From positions 1 to 64,000 of the forward strand of contig CAKUHB010000009.1 in NCBI GenBank assembly GCA_934655875.1: DNA of 64,000 nt. The letters are read 5' to 3'. The DNA is from an uncultured Oscillospiraceae bacterium. Its GTDB lineage: Bacteria; Bacillota; Clostridia; Oscillospirales; Oscillospiraceae. Made by a program: the position numbers and the translations under genes. The notes beneath the pieces are model-generated. The model was not told the origin of the DNA. It saw only the letters and a program-made list of their open reading frames with translations, and searched no databases. Below are positions 9,452 to 18,400 of this stretch, in pieces; positions within the stretch are counted from its first letter, which is position 1, and the number at the start of each line of letters is the position of its first letter.

Positions 9452-9511
9452 ATCTGCATCCTTTCTTATTTTTTATTGATCATTCTCACAGTTTTCCGTG
9501 AACATGTGCAC

Positions 9512-10840
9512 TTACAGCTCTGCCTGCATGGCCTTGAAGATGTCCTCCATGCGGTTGAGCGTGATGTTGATATCCTCCATCGTGTGCTGCGCACTGAAGC
9601 CGTAGTGTGCCGGCGCGGCTGCGCCGCAGTCGTGCATGAACAGGCCGTGCTCGAGCGCCTTCACGAGGAAGCTGTGGGTCATATCCGAACGGTAGCTGTC
9701 GCCGGTCTTTCTCCAGTCGTAATCGTCCTCGGGGTTCTGTACGCCAAAGTAAACGCCGAAGCGTGCGCCGATGCCGCTGACGTGGCCGGGGATGCCGTAC
9801 TGCTGCATCAGCTGATTCATGCCGCCGTAAAGCGCGTCCGCCTTTTCGTTGATCCCGTCATAGAAGCCCGGCTCCATCGCCATCTTCATGCACTCGATCG
9901 AAGCCAGAACCGGCATAAGCGCGCCCGTATATGTTCCGCTCATGATGGTCTTGCCAATGGGGTTCAGGACCTGCATAACCTCACGCTTGCCGCAGAGCGC
10001 TGCAATCGAGAAGCCGCCGCCGATGGCCTTTGCAAATGTACCGAGATCGGGTGTGACACCGTAATAAGCCTGTGCGCAGCCGGGCGCCATCCGCAGGCCG
10101 CAGATGACCTCGTCGAAGATCAGAACGATGCCTTCCTTGGTACACAGATCGCGAACCTTCTCAAGGTATTCTTTTCTTGCCGCGTAGCAGCCGCAGTTAT
10201 AGCTGATCGGCTCCATCATGACCGCAGCGACCTTGCCTTTATTGGCAGCGACAGCCTTCTCCAGCGCGTCAAAGTCATTGAACGGCACATTGCGGACAAC
10301 CTCACTGAAGCATTTCGGCATACCGGCGGTATCCGGAATGTTCTCCACGGTGCCGTCCGCATGAATTTCACCGCGGGCCCCGTTGTGGTTGAACCAGATC
10401 AGCTCGTGCATGCCATGGAAGTGGCCTTCCATTTTGATGATGATGTCCTTCCCGGTGTAGGCGCGCGCCACACGCTCGGCGGCCATCGTGACCTCAGTGC
10501 CGGTGTTGGAAAGGCGGATCATCTCTGCACAGGGAAACATCTTCTGATAGAGCTTTGCCAGCTCTGTGTGATACGGCGTTTCAAAGTTCATGAAGAAGCC
10601 GAGATCCATCGCTTTCTCCGCCGCCGCGCGGAGTCTCGGATGGTTGTGGCCGAAGAAAGCCGCACCGGAACCGGTATGGTAGTCGATGTATTCCTTGCCG
10701 TTGACGTCGTAGATACGGCTTCCATCGGCATGATCCAGATACAGCGGCTGCTGGATGGTGGAATTGAACCGGCCGCCGGCGCTGCCGCCTCCCACGAAGT
10801 ATTTCCGTGCTTCCTCATAAACACTCTTTAACTTATCCAT
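9512..10840 (-). CDS. Class III PLP aminotransferase, glutamate-1-semialdehyde-aminomutase-like
   Basis: The 442-aa PLP enzyme has SNTGTEVTMAAERVAR (phosphate and cofactor binding), the Asp of IFDEV (about D243) and the Schiff-base Lys in GTFAKAIGGGF (about K271). The FNSTIQQPLY start and GHNHP segment place it near HemL-like aminomutases and aminotransferases rather than ornithine aminotransferases. No haem-biosynthesis genes are nearby. It is the first gene of the catabolic operon, so a catabolic transaminase or amine shift on the imported compound is more likely than tetrapyrrole synthesis. It begins about 70 bases downstream of a strong promoter and palindrome. Confidence 0.85.
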   Translation of the reverse strand: MDKLKSVYEEARKYFVGGGSAGGRFNSTIQQPLYLDHADGSRIYDVNGKEYIDYHTGSGAAFFGHNHPRLRAAAEKAMDLGFFMNFETPYHTELAKLYQKMFPCAEMIRLSNTGTEVTMAAERVARAYTGKDIIIKMEGHFHGMHELIWFNHNGARGEIHADGTVENIPDTAGMPKCFSEVVRNVPFNDFDALEKAVAANKGKVAAVMMEPISYNCGCYAARKEYLEKVRDLCTKEGIVLIFDEVICGLRMAPGCAQAYYGVTPDLGTFAKAIGGGFSIAALCGKREVMQVLNPIGKTIMSGTYTGALMPVLASIECMKMAMEPGFYDGINEKADALYGGMNQLMQQYGIPGHVSGIGARFGVYFGVQNPEDDYDWRKTGDSYRSDMTHSFLVKALEHGLFMHDCGAAAPAHYGFSAQHTMEDINITLNRMEDIFKAMQAEL

Positions 10841-10879
10841 TTTACACGCTCCTGCTCCACATTGGAATGGTTTTTGATG

Positions 10880-10917
10880 TGAAATCTGAGACCTGAAATA
10901 TCAGGTATCTGATTTCA
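10880..10917. promoter_or_regulatory. Nested palindromic operator over the operon start site
   Basis: A 38-bp symmetric element has outer arms TGAAATC and GATTTCA and an inner perfect inverted repeat CCTGA-AATA-TCAGG. It begins directly next to the minus-strand -10 box and covers the expected start site, a classic repressor position. The divergently encoded GntR/FCD protein at 11112 is the obvious candidate ligand-responsive regulator. Confidence 0.65.
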
Positions 10918-10944
10918 TTATAATCGACTCGCCAAAAATGTCAA
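10917..10944 (-). promoter_or_regulatory. Sigma-A promoter of the catabolic operon
   Basis: On the minus strand TTGACA (10944-10939), a 16-bp spacer and TATAAT (10922-10917) match the consensus fully. The start would fall near 10910, inside the palindrome, and about 70 bases before the aminotransferase start codon. Confidence 0.75.
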
Positions 10945-11031
10945 TTCCTTTCCCGAATTTTCTCGGATTTTGGTTGTTTTAACAAAAATCGCGTAAAGCA
11001 ATTGTATATATTTCTTGTTTCGCGCTGCAAT

Positions 11032-11050
11032 CTGATATTTTTTGTTTCAG
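11032..11050. promoter_or_regulatory. Second putative operator upstream of the GntR gene
   Basis: CTGATATTT and TTTCAG, separated by a few T-rich bases, echo the core of the operator at 10880-10917 (CTGATATTTCAG on the minus strand). It ends four bases before the -35 box of the regulator gene, suggesting autoregulation. The match is partial. Confidence 0.4.
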
Positions 11051-11053
11051 CTA

Positions 11054-11082
11054 TTGCCTATTTGGGTGTTTCCTGTTATAAT
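11054..11082 (+). promoter_or_regulatory. Sigma-A promoter of the GntR regulator
   Basis: TTGCCT (11054-11059), a 17-bp spacer and TATAAT (11077-11082) lie about 30 bp before the GntR start codon. Confidence 0.65.
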
Positions 11083-11111
11083 ATATAAAATTAGTTTTAT
11101 GGTGGGTTGAT

Positions 11112-11759
11112 ATGGCTATCAATACGGAAAGTCTTACTGAACAGCTTGCGACGCTGATCCTGGAAATGATCATGCGCAGAGAGCTGGTCGCCGGTGAGCA
11201 GATCCCAACGAAAAAAATCGCAGAGGATAACAATGTCAGTGTGACGCCGGTCCGTCTCGCGCTGCGTGAGCTGGCAGACCGCAAGCTCGTTGTAAACAAA
11301 GCCCGTGTCGGATATTTTGTGGCGGAATATTCAACGGCCAAGCTGATCGCAATTTCCAACTGCCGCAAGATGTTTGAGCTTTACTGCATGGAGACGTATT
11401 TCGATTCTCTGGATCTTGACCGGCTGCACCGGCTCTATGACAGCATTGAGGAGAATTTTGCCGGTCATTTTGATGAGGTTCGTTACCAGAAGGACGATAT
11501 TGCGCTCCACGAGAGCTTTGTGCTCGCGTCCCACAATGAATTTATCATCACGCAGTATAGCCAGATCAAGGATCTGATCTCCCTGTTCGTGATTTACGAC
11601 AGCGATAACATGGCGCACAATCATCTTTCGCGCGCAGAGCATCTGCGCCTGCTCAACTATATTTTTGATAAGAAAAAAAATGCGGCAATTTTGGAGTTAA
11701 AGAACCATCTTGACCGCACTGACCGCACCTTGCTGGAACTGGATTCAAAAAAAACATAA
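11112..11759 (+). CDS. GntR-family transcriptional regulator (FCD subfamily)
   Basis: The 215-aa protein has an N-terminal winged helix-turn-helix (about residues 8-75, with EQIPTKKIAEDNNVSVTPVRLALREL). The C-terminal helical FCD domain keeps likely metal-binding residues, with Asp and His in DDIALHESF and later His residues in EHLRLL and NHLDRT. FCD regulators of this type usually bind a carboxylate such as a sugar acid, which fits the neighbouring hexonate genes. It is divergent from the nine-gene operon and shares a 271-bp control region with two related palindromes. The ribosome site is weak (GTGGG). It is followed by a clear terminator. Confidence 0.88.
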   Translation: MAINTESLTEQLATLILEMIMRRELVAGEQIPTKKIAEDNNVSVTPVRLALRELADRKLVVNKARVGYFVAEYSTAKLIAISNCRKMFELYCMETYFDSLDLDRLHRLYDSIEENFAGHFDEVRYQKDDIALHESFVLASHNEFIITQYSQIKDLISLFVIYDSDNMAHNHLSRAEHLRLLNYIFDKKKNAAILELKNHLDRTDRTLLELDSKKT

Positions 11760-11797
11760 ATGCGTGCGCATTTCGTGCCAACTTGGAGCGCAGCTGC

Positions 11798-11829
11798 AAC
11801 CTCCGCATCGAAAGATGCGGAGGTTTTTT
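11798..11829 (+). terminator. Rho-independent terminator after the GntR gene
   Basis: Arms AACCTCCGCATC and GATGCGGAGGTT flank a GAAA tetraloop and run into a six-T tract. It separates the regulator from the TIR operon that follows. Confidence 0.9.
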
Positions 11830-11944
11830 GCATCTTCCCCCCTTTGACTGTATTATCTCCGCGGATGGTTTTTGTCAAAATAGCTATTTTTTCGGGGCGG
11901 AAATTTATGAAAATGACGATTTCTCTATTATATGTTTATCGGGC

Positions 11945-11973
11945 TTGCAATCAGAATACATTTGTATTACGAT
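11945..11973 (+). promoter_or_regulatory. Possible promoter of the RHH-TIR operon
   Basis: TTGCAA (11945-11950), 17 bp and TACGAT (11968-11973) form a moderate match. The predicted start falls almost on the ribosome site at 11981, leaving a very short leader, so this assignment is uncertain. No better promoter was seen between the terminator at 11829 and the first start codon. Confidence 0.3.
11955..11968. promoter_or_regulatory. Palindrome upstream of the RHH gene, candidate operator
   Basis: AATACA-TT-TGTATT is a perfect 6+6 inverted repeat inside the putative promoter spacer, 29 bp before the RHH start codon. Ribbon-helix-helix proteins typically bind such short palindromes and repress their own operon. 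Confidence 0.4.
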
Positions 11974-11996
11974 GGTAAATAAAGGAGTGATGCTGT

Positions 11997-12188
11997 TTGG
12001 TGGAACCGCGTTTGGAGATTCCGGCGAAGAAATACACCGGCGAATCCGCAGTGATTTCCATGCGATTGCCGCGGGATATGCTGCTGGAAATCGACACAAT
12101 CGCAGCCGATACGGGTCGGACAAGAAATGAAGTTTTAACACTCTGCATGGAGTTCGCATTGAACCATCTCGATAAGGAATCGAAATAA
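11997..12188 (+). CDS. Small ribbon-helix-helix (CopG-like) DNA-binding protein
   Basis: The 63-aa protein has a beta-strand SAVISMRLP, a helix DMLLEIDTIAADTG and a second helix RTRNEVLTLCMEFALNHL, the pattern of MetJ/Arc/CopG dimers. TTG at 11997 lies nine bases after AAAGGAG at 11981; GTG at 12000 is an alternative start. The ATG at 11990 is out of frame. The gene is 21 bp ahead of the first TIR gene on the same strand with no terminator between them, so it probably acts as autoregulator of the whole 13.8-kb cluster. No toxin partner is adjacent. Confidence 0.7.
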   Translation: MVEPRLEIPAKKYTGESAVISMRLPRDMLLEIDTIAADTGRTRNEVLTLCMEFALNHLDKESK

Positions 12189-12209
12189 GGCCGAAAGAGA
12201 GAGAACAGA

Positions 12210-15200
12210 ATGGCGATGATCAAGTGCAAGATGTGCGGCGGGGATTTAAACGTCGAAGAAAACAGCCAGATCGCAGTCTGCGAATACTGCGGGACGCAGC
12301 AGACCGTTCCGAAGCAGGATAACGAGAAGAAGCTGACGCTGTTTGCGCGTGCAAACCGGCTGCGCTTTGCCTGCGAATTTGATAAGGCGGCGGGCGTTTA
12401 TGAGTCCATCGTGGCGGAGTTCCCGGAGGAGGCGGAAGCCTATTGGGGGCTTGTGCTCTGCAAATACGGTATTGAATACGTTGACGATCCGGCGACGGGT
12501 AAAAAGGTTCCGACCTGCCACCGGTCGAGCTTTGACAGCGTTCTGGAGGACGCGAACTTTGAGCTGGTCATGGAATACGCCGACGTAGTCACGCGGAAGC
12601 TTTACCGCGAGGAAGCCAAGGCCATCGAGGAGCTGCGGCGCAGGATCATCGAGGTCTCCAGCCGTGAAGAGCCGTATGACATTTTCATCTGCTATAAAGA
12701 GACGGACGAAAACGGCCAGCGGACACTCGATTCCGTCCTGGCGCAGGATTTATATGACGCGCTGACGGAAAAGGGCTACCGGGTATTTTTCTCCCGCATT
12801 ACGCTGGAGGACAAGCTCGGGCAGGAATACGAGCCGTATATCTTCGCCGCGCTCAACTCCGCGCGCGTCATGCTGGCCGTCGGGACGGACTATGAGTATT
12901 TTAACGCCCCGTGGGTCAAGAACGAGTGGAGCCGGTATTTGCAGCGCATCGCCGCCGGGCAGAAGAAATCGCTCATCCCGTGCTATAAAAATATCGACGC
13001 CTACGACATGCCGAAGGAATTTGCAAAGCTGCAGGCACAGGATCTCGGCAAGGTCGGTGCAACGCAGGATCTACTGCGCGGGATCGACAAGCTGCTGGGG
13101 AAAACAAGCACTCCCGCGGTTCCGGTGCAGCCCGCTCCGATGCAGGCTGCTGCTGCGCCGAATGTTGATTCGCTTCTTCGCCGCGGCAATCTGTTTCTGG
13201 AGGACCGCGACTGGACGAACGCAAAAACCTACTTCGATAAGGTTCTGGATATCGTTCCGGAGTGCGGCGCGGCGTATCTGGGGAAATTTCTTGCTGCAAA
13301 GAAGGCAAAAACGGTCGCGTCGTTTGTCCGGCGCTATGTGGAAGACATTGCGGCCCATGCACCGGCGCGCACCCGGCAGGATGCCTGCAAGCCGGACGAG
13401 ACATTCATCGCTGCCTGTCTCAATAAGTATCAGGTGCCGGAATATCTGGACGCACGCGAAATCCGGTCTCTGCTGCGCTTCGATCTTACGTATCATGCCG
13501 GGCTTGCAGACTATTATCACGACTGCTTCCTGCGCGCGGCGCAGATGCTTGGCAGCGAAAAGGACTTTGTCCGTGCTGAAAAGTATGCTGACGCGGATGT
13601 GCAGACGCAATGCGAGCTGCTGCGCAGCAAAATCCTGAACGATCTTCATGCCCGGCAGCAGGCCGCGGAGCAGGAGGAAGCCGGCGAAAAGCAGCGCATC
13701 ACGGAAGCCTATCATACATTTTTAAAGGAAACCGAATCAACGCTCGCCGCACGGCAGAAGGAAGCGCTTGAAAAGAAGAAAGCGCATGACAAGCTCGCGG
13801 AACGGCTGCGGTTGGAACGGGAAAAGCACGAAAAAGCGGCAGCAATCGAGCGGGAAAAGCAGGAAAAGCTGAGAAAAATCGCCGAGCAGGAGGCAAAACA
13901 AAAGGCCGCAAAGGCCCGGAAGCTCACGATCATCGGCGGCACTGCGGCAGCTGTCATCCTCGCAGCCGTGTTGATCATTACAAAGGTCATGATTCCGTCG
14001 CAGAAATATGCCAACGCCGCAGCGCTGCTGGATGCCGGAAACTATGATGACGCCATTTCAGCCTTTGCCGCATTGGGCGAGTATAAGGATTCTGCTGCCA
14101 TGTGCAGCAGCGCCGCGCACGCAAAAGCCTATGCGGAAGCGGAAACACTGCTGGCCGCCGGAGATTATAAGGGCGCGAGCGCCGCATTCGCTGCATTGCA
14201 GGATTATAAGGACGCGGCAAGCCGCGCAGATGCCGCAAGAAGCCAGCAGCTTGAAGCGGAAAACGCACAGGCCTATGCAAATGCGGAAGCACTGCTGGAT
14301 GCCGGAAACTATGCTGCCGCTGCCAAGGCGTTCCAAGCACTCGGCGACTACAAGGACGCGGCAGAGCGTGCGCAGGACTGCCCGTACATAGAAGCCGAGC
14401 AGCTTCTGGCGCAGGGAAAAACCGCAGAAGCCTCCATTGCGTTTGGAAGAATTGCCGGATATAAGGATGCGCTGGAGCGGAGCTTTGCGCTGAGAGCTTC
14501 CAGCGATCCTACAATTATTGCGAAGGACGATCATATCGTTGCGCTGAAAGAGGACGGTACTGTAGTCGCCATCGGCAATAACGAGTATGGGCAATGCGAT
14601 GTTGCCGACTGGACGAATCTTGTGGCAATCGATGCAGGATTCCTCTATACGGTCGGCCTGAAAGCGGATGGGACTGTGCTTGCTGTGGGCTATAACGATG
14701 ATGGCCGATGCAATGTTTCCGATTGGACGGACATCACAGCGATCCGCGCCGGCAGCTATCACACGGTCGGCCTGAAAACAAATGGAACCGTCGTTGCTGT
14801 AGGAGACAACGACTTGGGTCAATGCGATGTTGCCGACTGGACAGATATTACTGCCATCAGTGCCAGAGAGCATCACACGGTCGGTCTCAAGGCAGATGGC
14901 ACGGTAGTCGCCGTGGGCTATAACAGGTTTGGCCAATGCGATGTTTCCGGCTGGACGGATATCGTGGCGATCAGCACGGGGTATAATCACACGGTCGGCC
15001 TGAAAGCAGACGGAACGGTGGTCGCCGCAGGAAATAACGAGGATGGACAATGCGATGTATCTGATTGGACAGATATTGTAGCAATCAAGGCAGCATACAA
15101 ACACACAGTCGGCTTGAAATCGGACGGAACCGTGGTCGCTGTTGGTTTTAATGAATATGGTCAGTGTGACGTTTCAGATTGGACAGATATGATAGCAATT

Positions 15201-15434
15201 GATGCAGCAACTTATCACACGGTTGGTCTGAAAGCGGATGGAACCGTCGTTGCCACAGGAAATAATGGCGATGGGCAATGCAATGTCTCCGATTGGACAG
15301 ATATCGTTGCGGTGAACGCTGGTGGGTGGAATACCGTCGGCCTGAAAGCAGACGGTACCGTGGTCGTTGTTGGCGGTAACGTCGATGACAAGTGCAATGC
15401 TTCCGGCTGGACGGATATCAGGCTCCCCAACTGA
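12210..15434 (+). CDS. Transmembrane TIR-domain protein with zinc ribbon and RCC1-like repeats, copy 1
   Basis: The 1074-aa protein, in order, has: a zinc ribbon (C6, C9, C24, C27); a helical TPR-like stretch (45-90); a TIR domain (about 155-295); a second TPR-like segment (320-365); a charged coiled coil (485-570); one membrane helix (571-592); three short helical repeats; and eight 38-aa RCC1-like repeats (777-1074). The TIR starts YDIFICYK and has PWVKNEW, the WxxxE motif whose Glu (E239) is catalytic in TIR NADases. Lys/Arg-rich sequence precedes the membrane helix, so the TIR should be cytosolic and the repeat array outside. It is followed after 21 bp by a paralogue. Immune sensing is inferred from domains; the ligand is unknown. 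Confidence 0.85.
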   Translation: MAMIKCKMCGGDLNVEENSQIAVCEYCGTQQTVPKQDNEKKLTLFARANRLRFACEFDKAAGVYESIVAEFPEEAEAYWGLVLCKYGIEYVDDPATGKKVPTCHRSSFDSVLEDANFELVMEYADVVTRKLYREEAKAIEELRRRIIEVSSREEPYDIFICYKETDENGQRTLDSVLAQDLYDALTEKGYRVFFSRITLEDKLGQEYEPYIFAALNSARVMLAVGTDYEYFNAPWVKNEWSRYLQRIAAGQKKSLIPCYKNIDAYDMPKEFAKLQAQDLGKVGATQDLLRGIDKLLGKTSTPAVPVQPAPMQAAAAPNVDSLLRRGNLFLEDRDWTNAKTYFDKVLDIVPECGAAYLGKFLAAKKAKTVASFVRRYVEDIAAHAPARTRQDACKPDETFIAACLNKYQVPEYLDAREIRSLLRFDLTYHAGLADYYHDCFLRAAQMLGSEKDFVRAEKYADADVQTQCELLRSKILNDLHARQQAAEQEEAGEKQRITEAYHTFLKETESTLAARQKEALEKKKAHDKLAERLRLEREKHEKAAAIEREKQEKLRKIAEQEAKQKAAKARKLTIIGGTAAAVILAAVLIITKVMIPSQKYANAAALLDAGNYDDAISAFAALGEYKDSAAMCSSAAHAKAYAEAETLLAAGDYKGASAAFAALQDYKDAASRADAARSQQLEAENAQAYANAEALLDAGNYAAAAKAFQALGDYKDAAERAQDCPYIEAEQLLAQGKTAEASIAFGRIAGYKDALERSFALRASSDPTIIAKDDHIVALKEDGTVVAIGNNEYGQCDVADWTNLVAIDAGFLYTVGLKADGTVLAVGYNDDGRCNVSDWTDITAIRAGSYHTVGLKTNGTVVAVGDNDLGQCDVADWTDITAISAREHHTVGLKADGTVVAVGYNRFGQCDVSGWTDIVAISTGYNHTVGLKADGTVVAAGNNEDGQCDVSDWTDIVAIKAAYKHTVGLKSDGTVVAVGFNEYGQCDVSDWTDMIAIDAATYHTVGLKADGTVVATGNNGDGQCNVSDWTDIVAVNAGGWNTVGLKADGTVVVVGGNVDDKCNASGWTDIRLPN
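14538..15431 (+). repeat. Eight in-frame 114-bp repeats encoding RCC1-like units
   Basis: Each unit encodes about 38 residues on the pattern VGLKADGTVVAVGYN, GQCDVSDWTDIVAI, HT. The period is constant at 114 bp, and long stretches are nearly identical in DNA. Such arrays can gain or lose units by recombination. In RCC1-type proteins, about seven blades close a beta-propeller. Confidence 0.85.
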
Positions 15435-15455
15435 CGAAGAAAGAAGGACGAGAAG

Positions 15456-18400
15456 ATGGCAATTATTAAATGTAAGATGTGCGGCGGGGATATTGAGATC
15501 TCTGCGGACAAGACGTTTGGGACGTGCGAATACTGCGGCAGCACGATGACGCTGCCCAAAGTGGACGACGAGCAGCGGGCGGCGGCGTTTAACCGCGGCA
15601 ATCACTTTAGGCGCAGCGGCGAGTTTGACAAGGCGCTGGCCGTGTATGAGCGAATCGTTGCCGAGGACGACAACGACGCCGAAGCGCACTGGTGCTGCGC
15701 GCTGTGCCGGTTCGGCATTGAATATGTGGAGGATCCGGCGACGTATGAATGGCTGCCGACGTGCCACCGCGCGAGCTTCGACAGCTTCTTGGAGGACGTG
15801 GACTATCTGGCTGCGGTCGCGCATTCCGACGGCATCACCCGCCGCCAGTACCAGAAGGACGCAGCGAAAATCGCCGAGGTGCAGCGCGGGATTCTCGCCA
15901 CGTCGCAGAACGAGCAGCCGTTCGACGTCTTCCTCTGCTACAAGGAGACCGGCGAGGACGGCCAGCGCACGCGCGACAGCCTGATGGCGCAGGAGGTCTA
16001 TTACGAACTGACCGAGCAGGGCTACCGCGTATTCTTCGCGCGCATCACGCTGGAAGATAAAGCGGGCGCGGAATATGAACCGTATATCTTTGCGGCGCTG
16101 AACTCCGCGAAGGTCATGGTCGTGATCGGCACGAAGCCGGAGCATTTTAACGCCGTCTGGGTCAAGAACGAATGGAGCCGCTTCCTGTCCATGATGAAAA
16201 AGGATCGGAGCAAGCTGCTCCTGCCGTGCTACCGGGACATGGATCCGTATGACCTGCCGGAAGCACTGTCGGTGCTGCAAAGCTATGACATGAGCAAGAT
16301 CGGCTTCATGCAGGATCTGATCCGCGGCGTCAAAAAGGTGCTCGACGCGGGCAAACCGCAGGAGGCTGCGAAAGAAACGGTCAAGGAGACCGTCGTGGTA
16401 CATAACGAGGGCGGCAGCAACGTGCAGGCCCTGCTCAAGCGCGGCAACATGGCGCTGGAGGACGGCGAATGGAGCAAGGCAGACGAGTTCTTTGAGCAGG
16501 TACTCAATCAGGACGCGGAGTGCGGCGCGGCGTATCTGGGGAAGTTTTTGAGCAGCAGAAAAGCAAAAAGCGTGCAGGCGTATTTGCAGAGCTGTTGCAA
16601 AAGAATAGCAAGCAACGCGCCGACCGCACAAAAGAGCAGCGCCTGTGAGGAAGACAGCGCGTTTATCGATGCCTGCGTGAAAAAGTATCAGGTGCCGGAC
16701 TATTACACCCCGGAGGACATTCACAAGGCGCTTACCCATGACCGGCTCTACTGCGCGGATCGCGCGGCGTATTTCCGCGAAGCGCAGAAGGAGTTCAATC
16801 AAGCACTGAGCGCCGACCGGAACTTTGTCCGCGCGGAAAAATTCGCCGACAGCGAAACAAAAGCGCAGTGCGGCACACTGCGCAGCGAGACCATGACTCT
16901 CCTGCGTCAGCAGGAGCAGCAGGCAGAGCAGGAAGCGGCTGCGGAAAAGCAGCGCGTTACCGAGGCCTATCACGCGTTCTTGCGCGAGACTGAGCCAAAG
17001 CTGGCCGAGAAACAGAAGCAAGGTCTTGCGAAGCAGGAAGAGGATCAAAAACGCAAGGAGGAATTTGAACGCCTGCGCGCGGAACAGAAAAAGCGTGCAG
17101 AGGAAGCAGAGAAACTCGCCGCACAGGAAGCAGCGCTAAAGGCTGCAAAGGCAGCAAAGGCGAAAAAGCTTACGCTTATCTGTGCTGCGGTGGCTGCTGC
17201 TGTCATTGCGGTGGTGTTGATCGTCACTCAAGTCATCATCCCATCTGCAAACTATTCCAAGGCTGAGAAGCTGCTGACTGCTGGCGATTATGACAGCGCA
17301 ATCACGGCATTCGCAGCTCTAGGCAATTACAAGGACGCAGCGGAGAAGATTACGCAGGCAAAAGAGCAGAAAGAAAACGAGCGTCTTGCCAAAGAAGCAG
17401 CTGAGGAGGAAGCCAGAAACGCGCAGGCATATGCCGATGCAGAAGCGCTGCTGGCAAGCGGGGATTACGACGGTGCTATCGCTGCTTTTACAGATCTGGG
17501 CGAGTATCAGGATGCTGCCGACCGGGTAAAGGCCATAGAAGCACAGAAAGCCGAGGAAAAAGCCAAAAAGGTGGAAGCGAAAAATGCGCAGGCATATCAG
17601 GAAGCGGTTTCTCTGCTGGAAAGCGGTAATTATTCAAAAGCGTCTGACGCATTTGCTAAACTTGGCAGCTACAAAGATGCGGCTATTCGGCGGAAAGAGT
17701 GCCAGTATCAAATGGCCGACCAGCTTCAAAATGATGGCGATACTGCTGCCGCTGCGGTAACGTTTGGGAAAGCCTGTGGATTCAACGACGCAAAAGAGCG
17801 TAGTCTGGCACTCTGGAATGTCATTGCCAAAAGAGATGTTATTGCGGCAAGCTGGGGATACACCGTTGGAGTGAAAGCAGATGGGACAGTTGTTGCAACC
17901 GGTGAAAATGATGACGGGCAATGCAATGTATCCAAATGGAAAGATATTATCGCCGTAGCAGCTGGATACGGGCACACGGTCGGCTTGAAGGCAGATGGGA
18001 CCGTGGTCGCTACCGGAAATAATGATGATGGTCAATGCAACGTGTCCGGTTGGAGCAACATTGTCGCAGTTGCAGCAGGATCCAGCCACACAGTTGGTCT
18101 GAAAATTGACGGAACTGTTGTTACCGCTGGCAGCACCATATGCGGTGAATCTAATTGGAGCGATATTATTTCTATAGCAGCCAACACCATTGTGACAGTT
18201 GGTCTGAAAACAGACGGGACAGTAGTTGACAAACCTTCTTGGTATAGCATTACCGCAGTGGCAGCCGGCGGCGTACACACAGTTGGGCTTAAAATGGACG
18301 GAACAGTTATTGCCACTGGCAGCAACGACCATCGGCAATGCAACGTATCTGACTGGAATAATATTATCGCGGTGGCAGCAGGCACCGACCACACTGTTGC

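Noticed and set aside
9512..10840. hemL (glutamate-1-semialdehyde aminomutase of haem synthesis)
   Set aside because: The fold and active-site Lys fit the family, but it heads a sugar-transport operon and no tetrapyrrole genes are near. A catabolic aminotransferase is the safer call.
14538..15431. Regular repeats considered as a CRISPR array
   Set aside because: The 114-bp period is in frame, has no short repeat/unique spacer structure, and encodes RCC1-like units. No cas genes are present.
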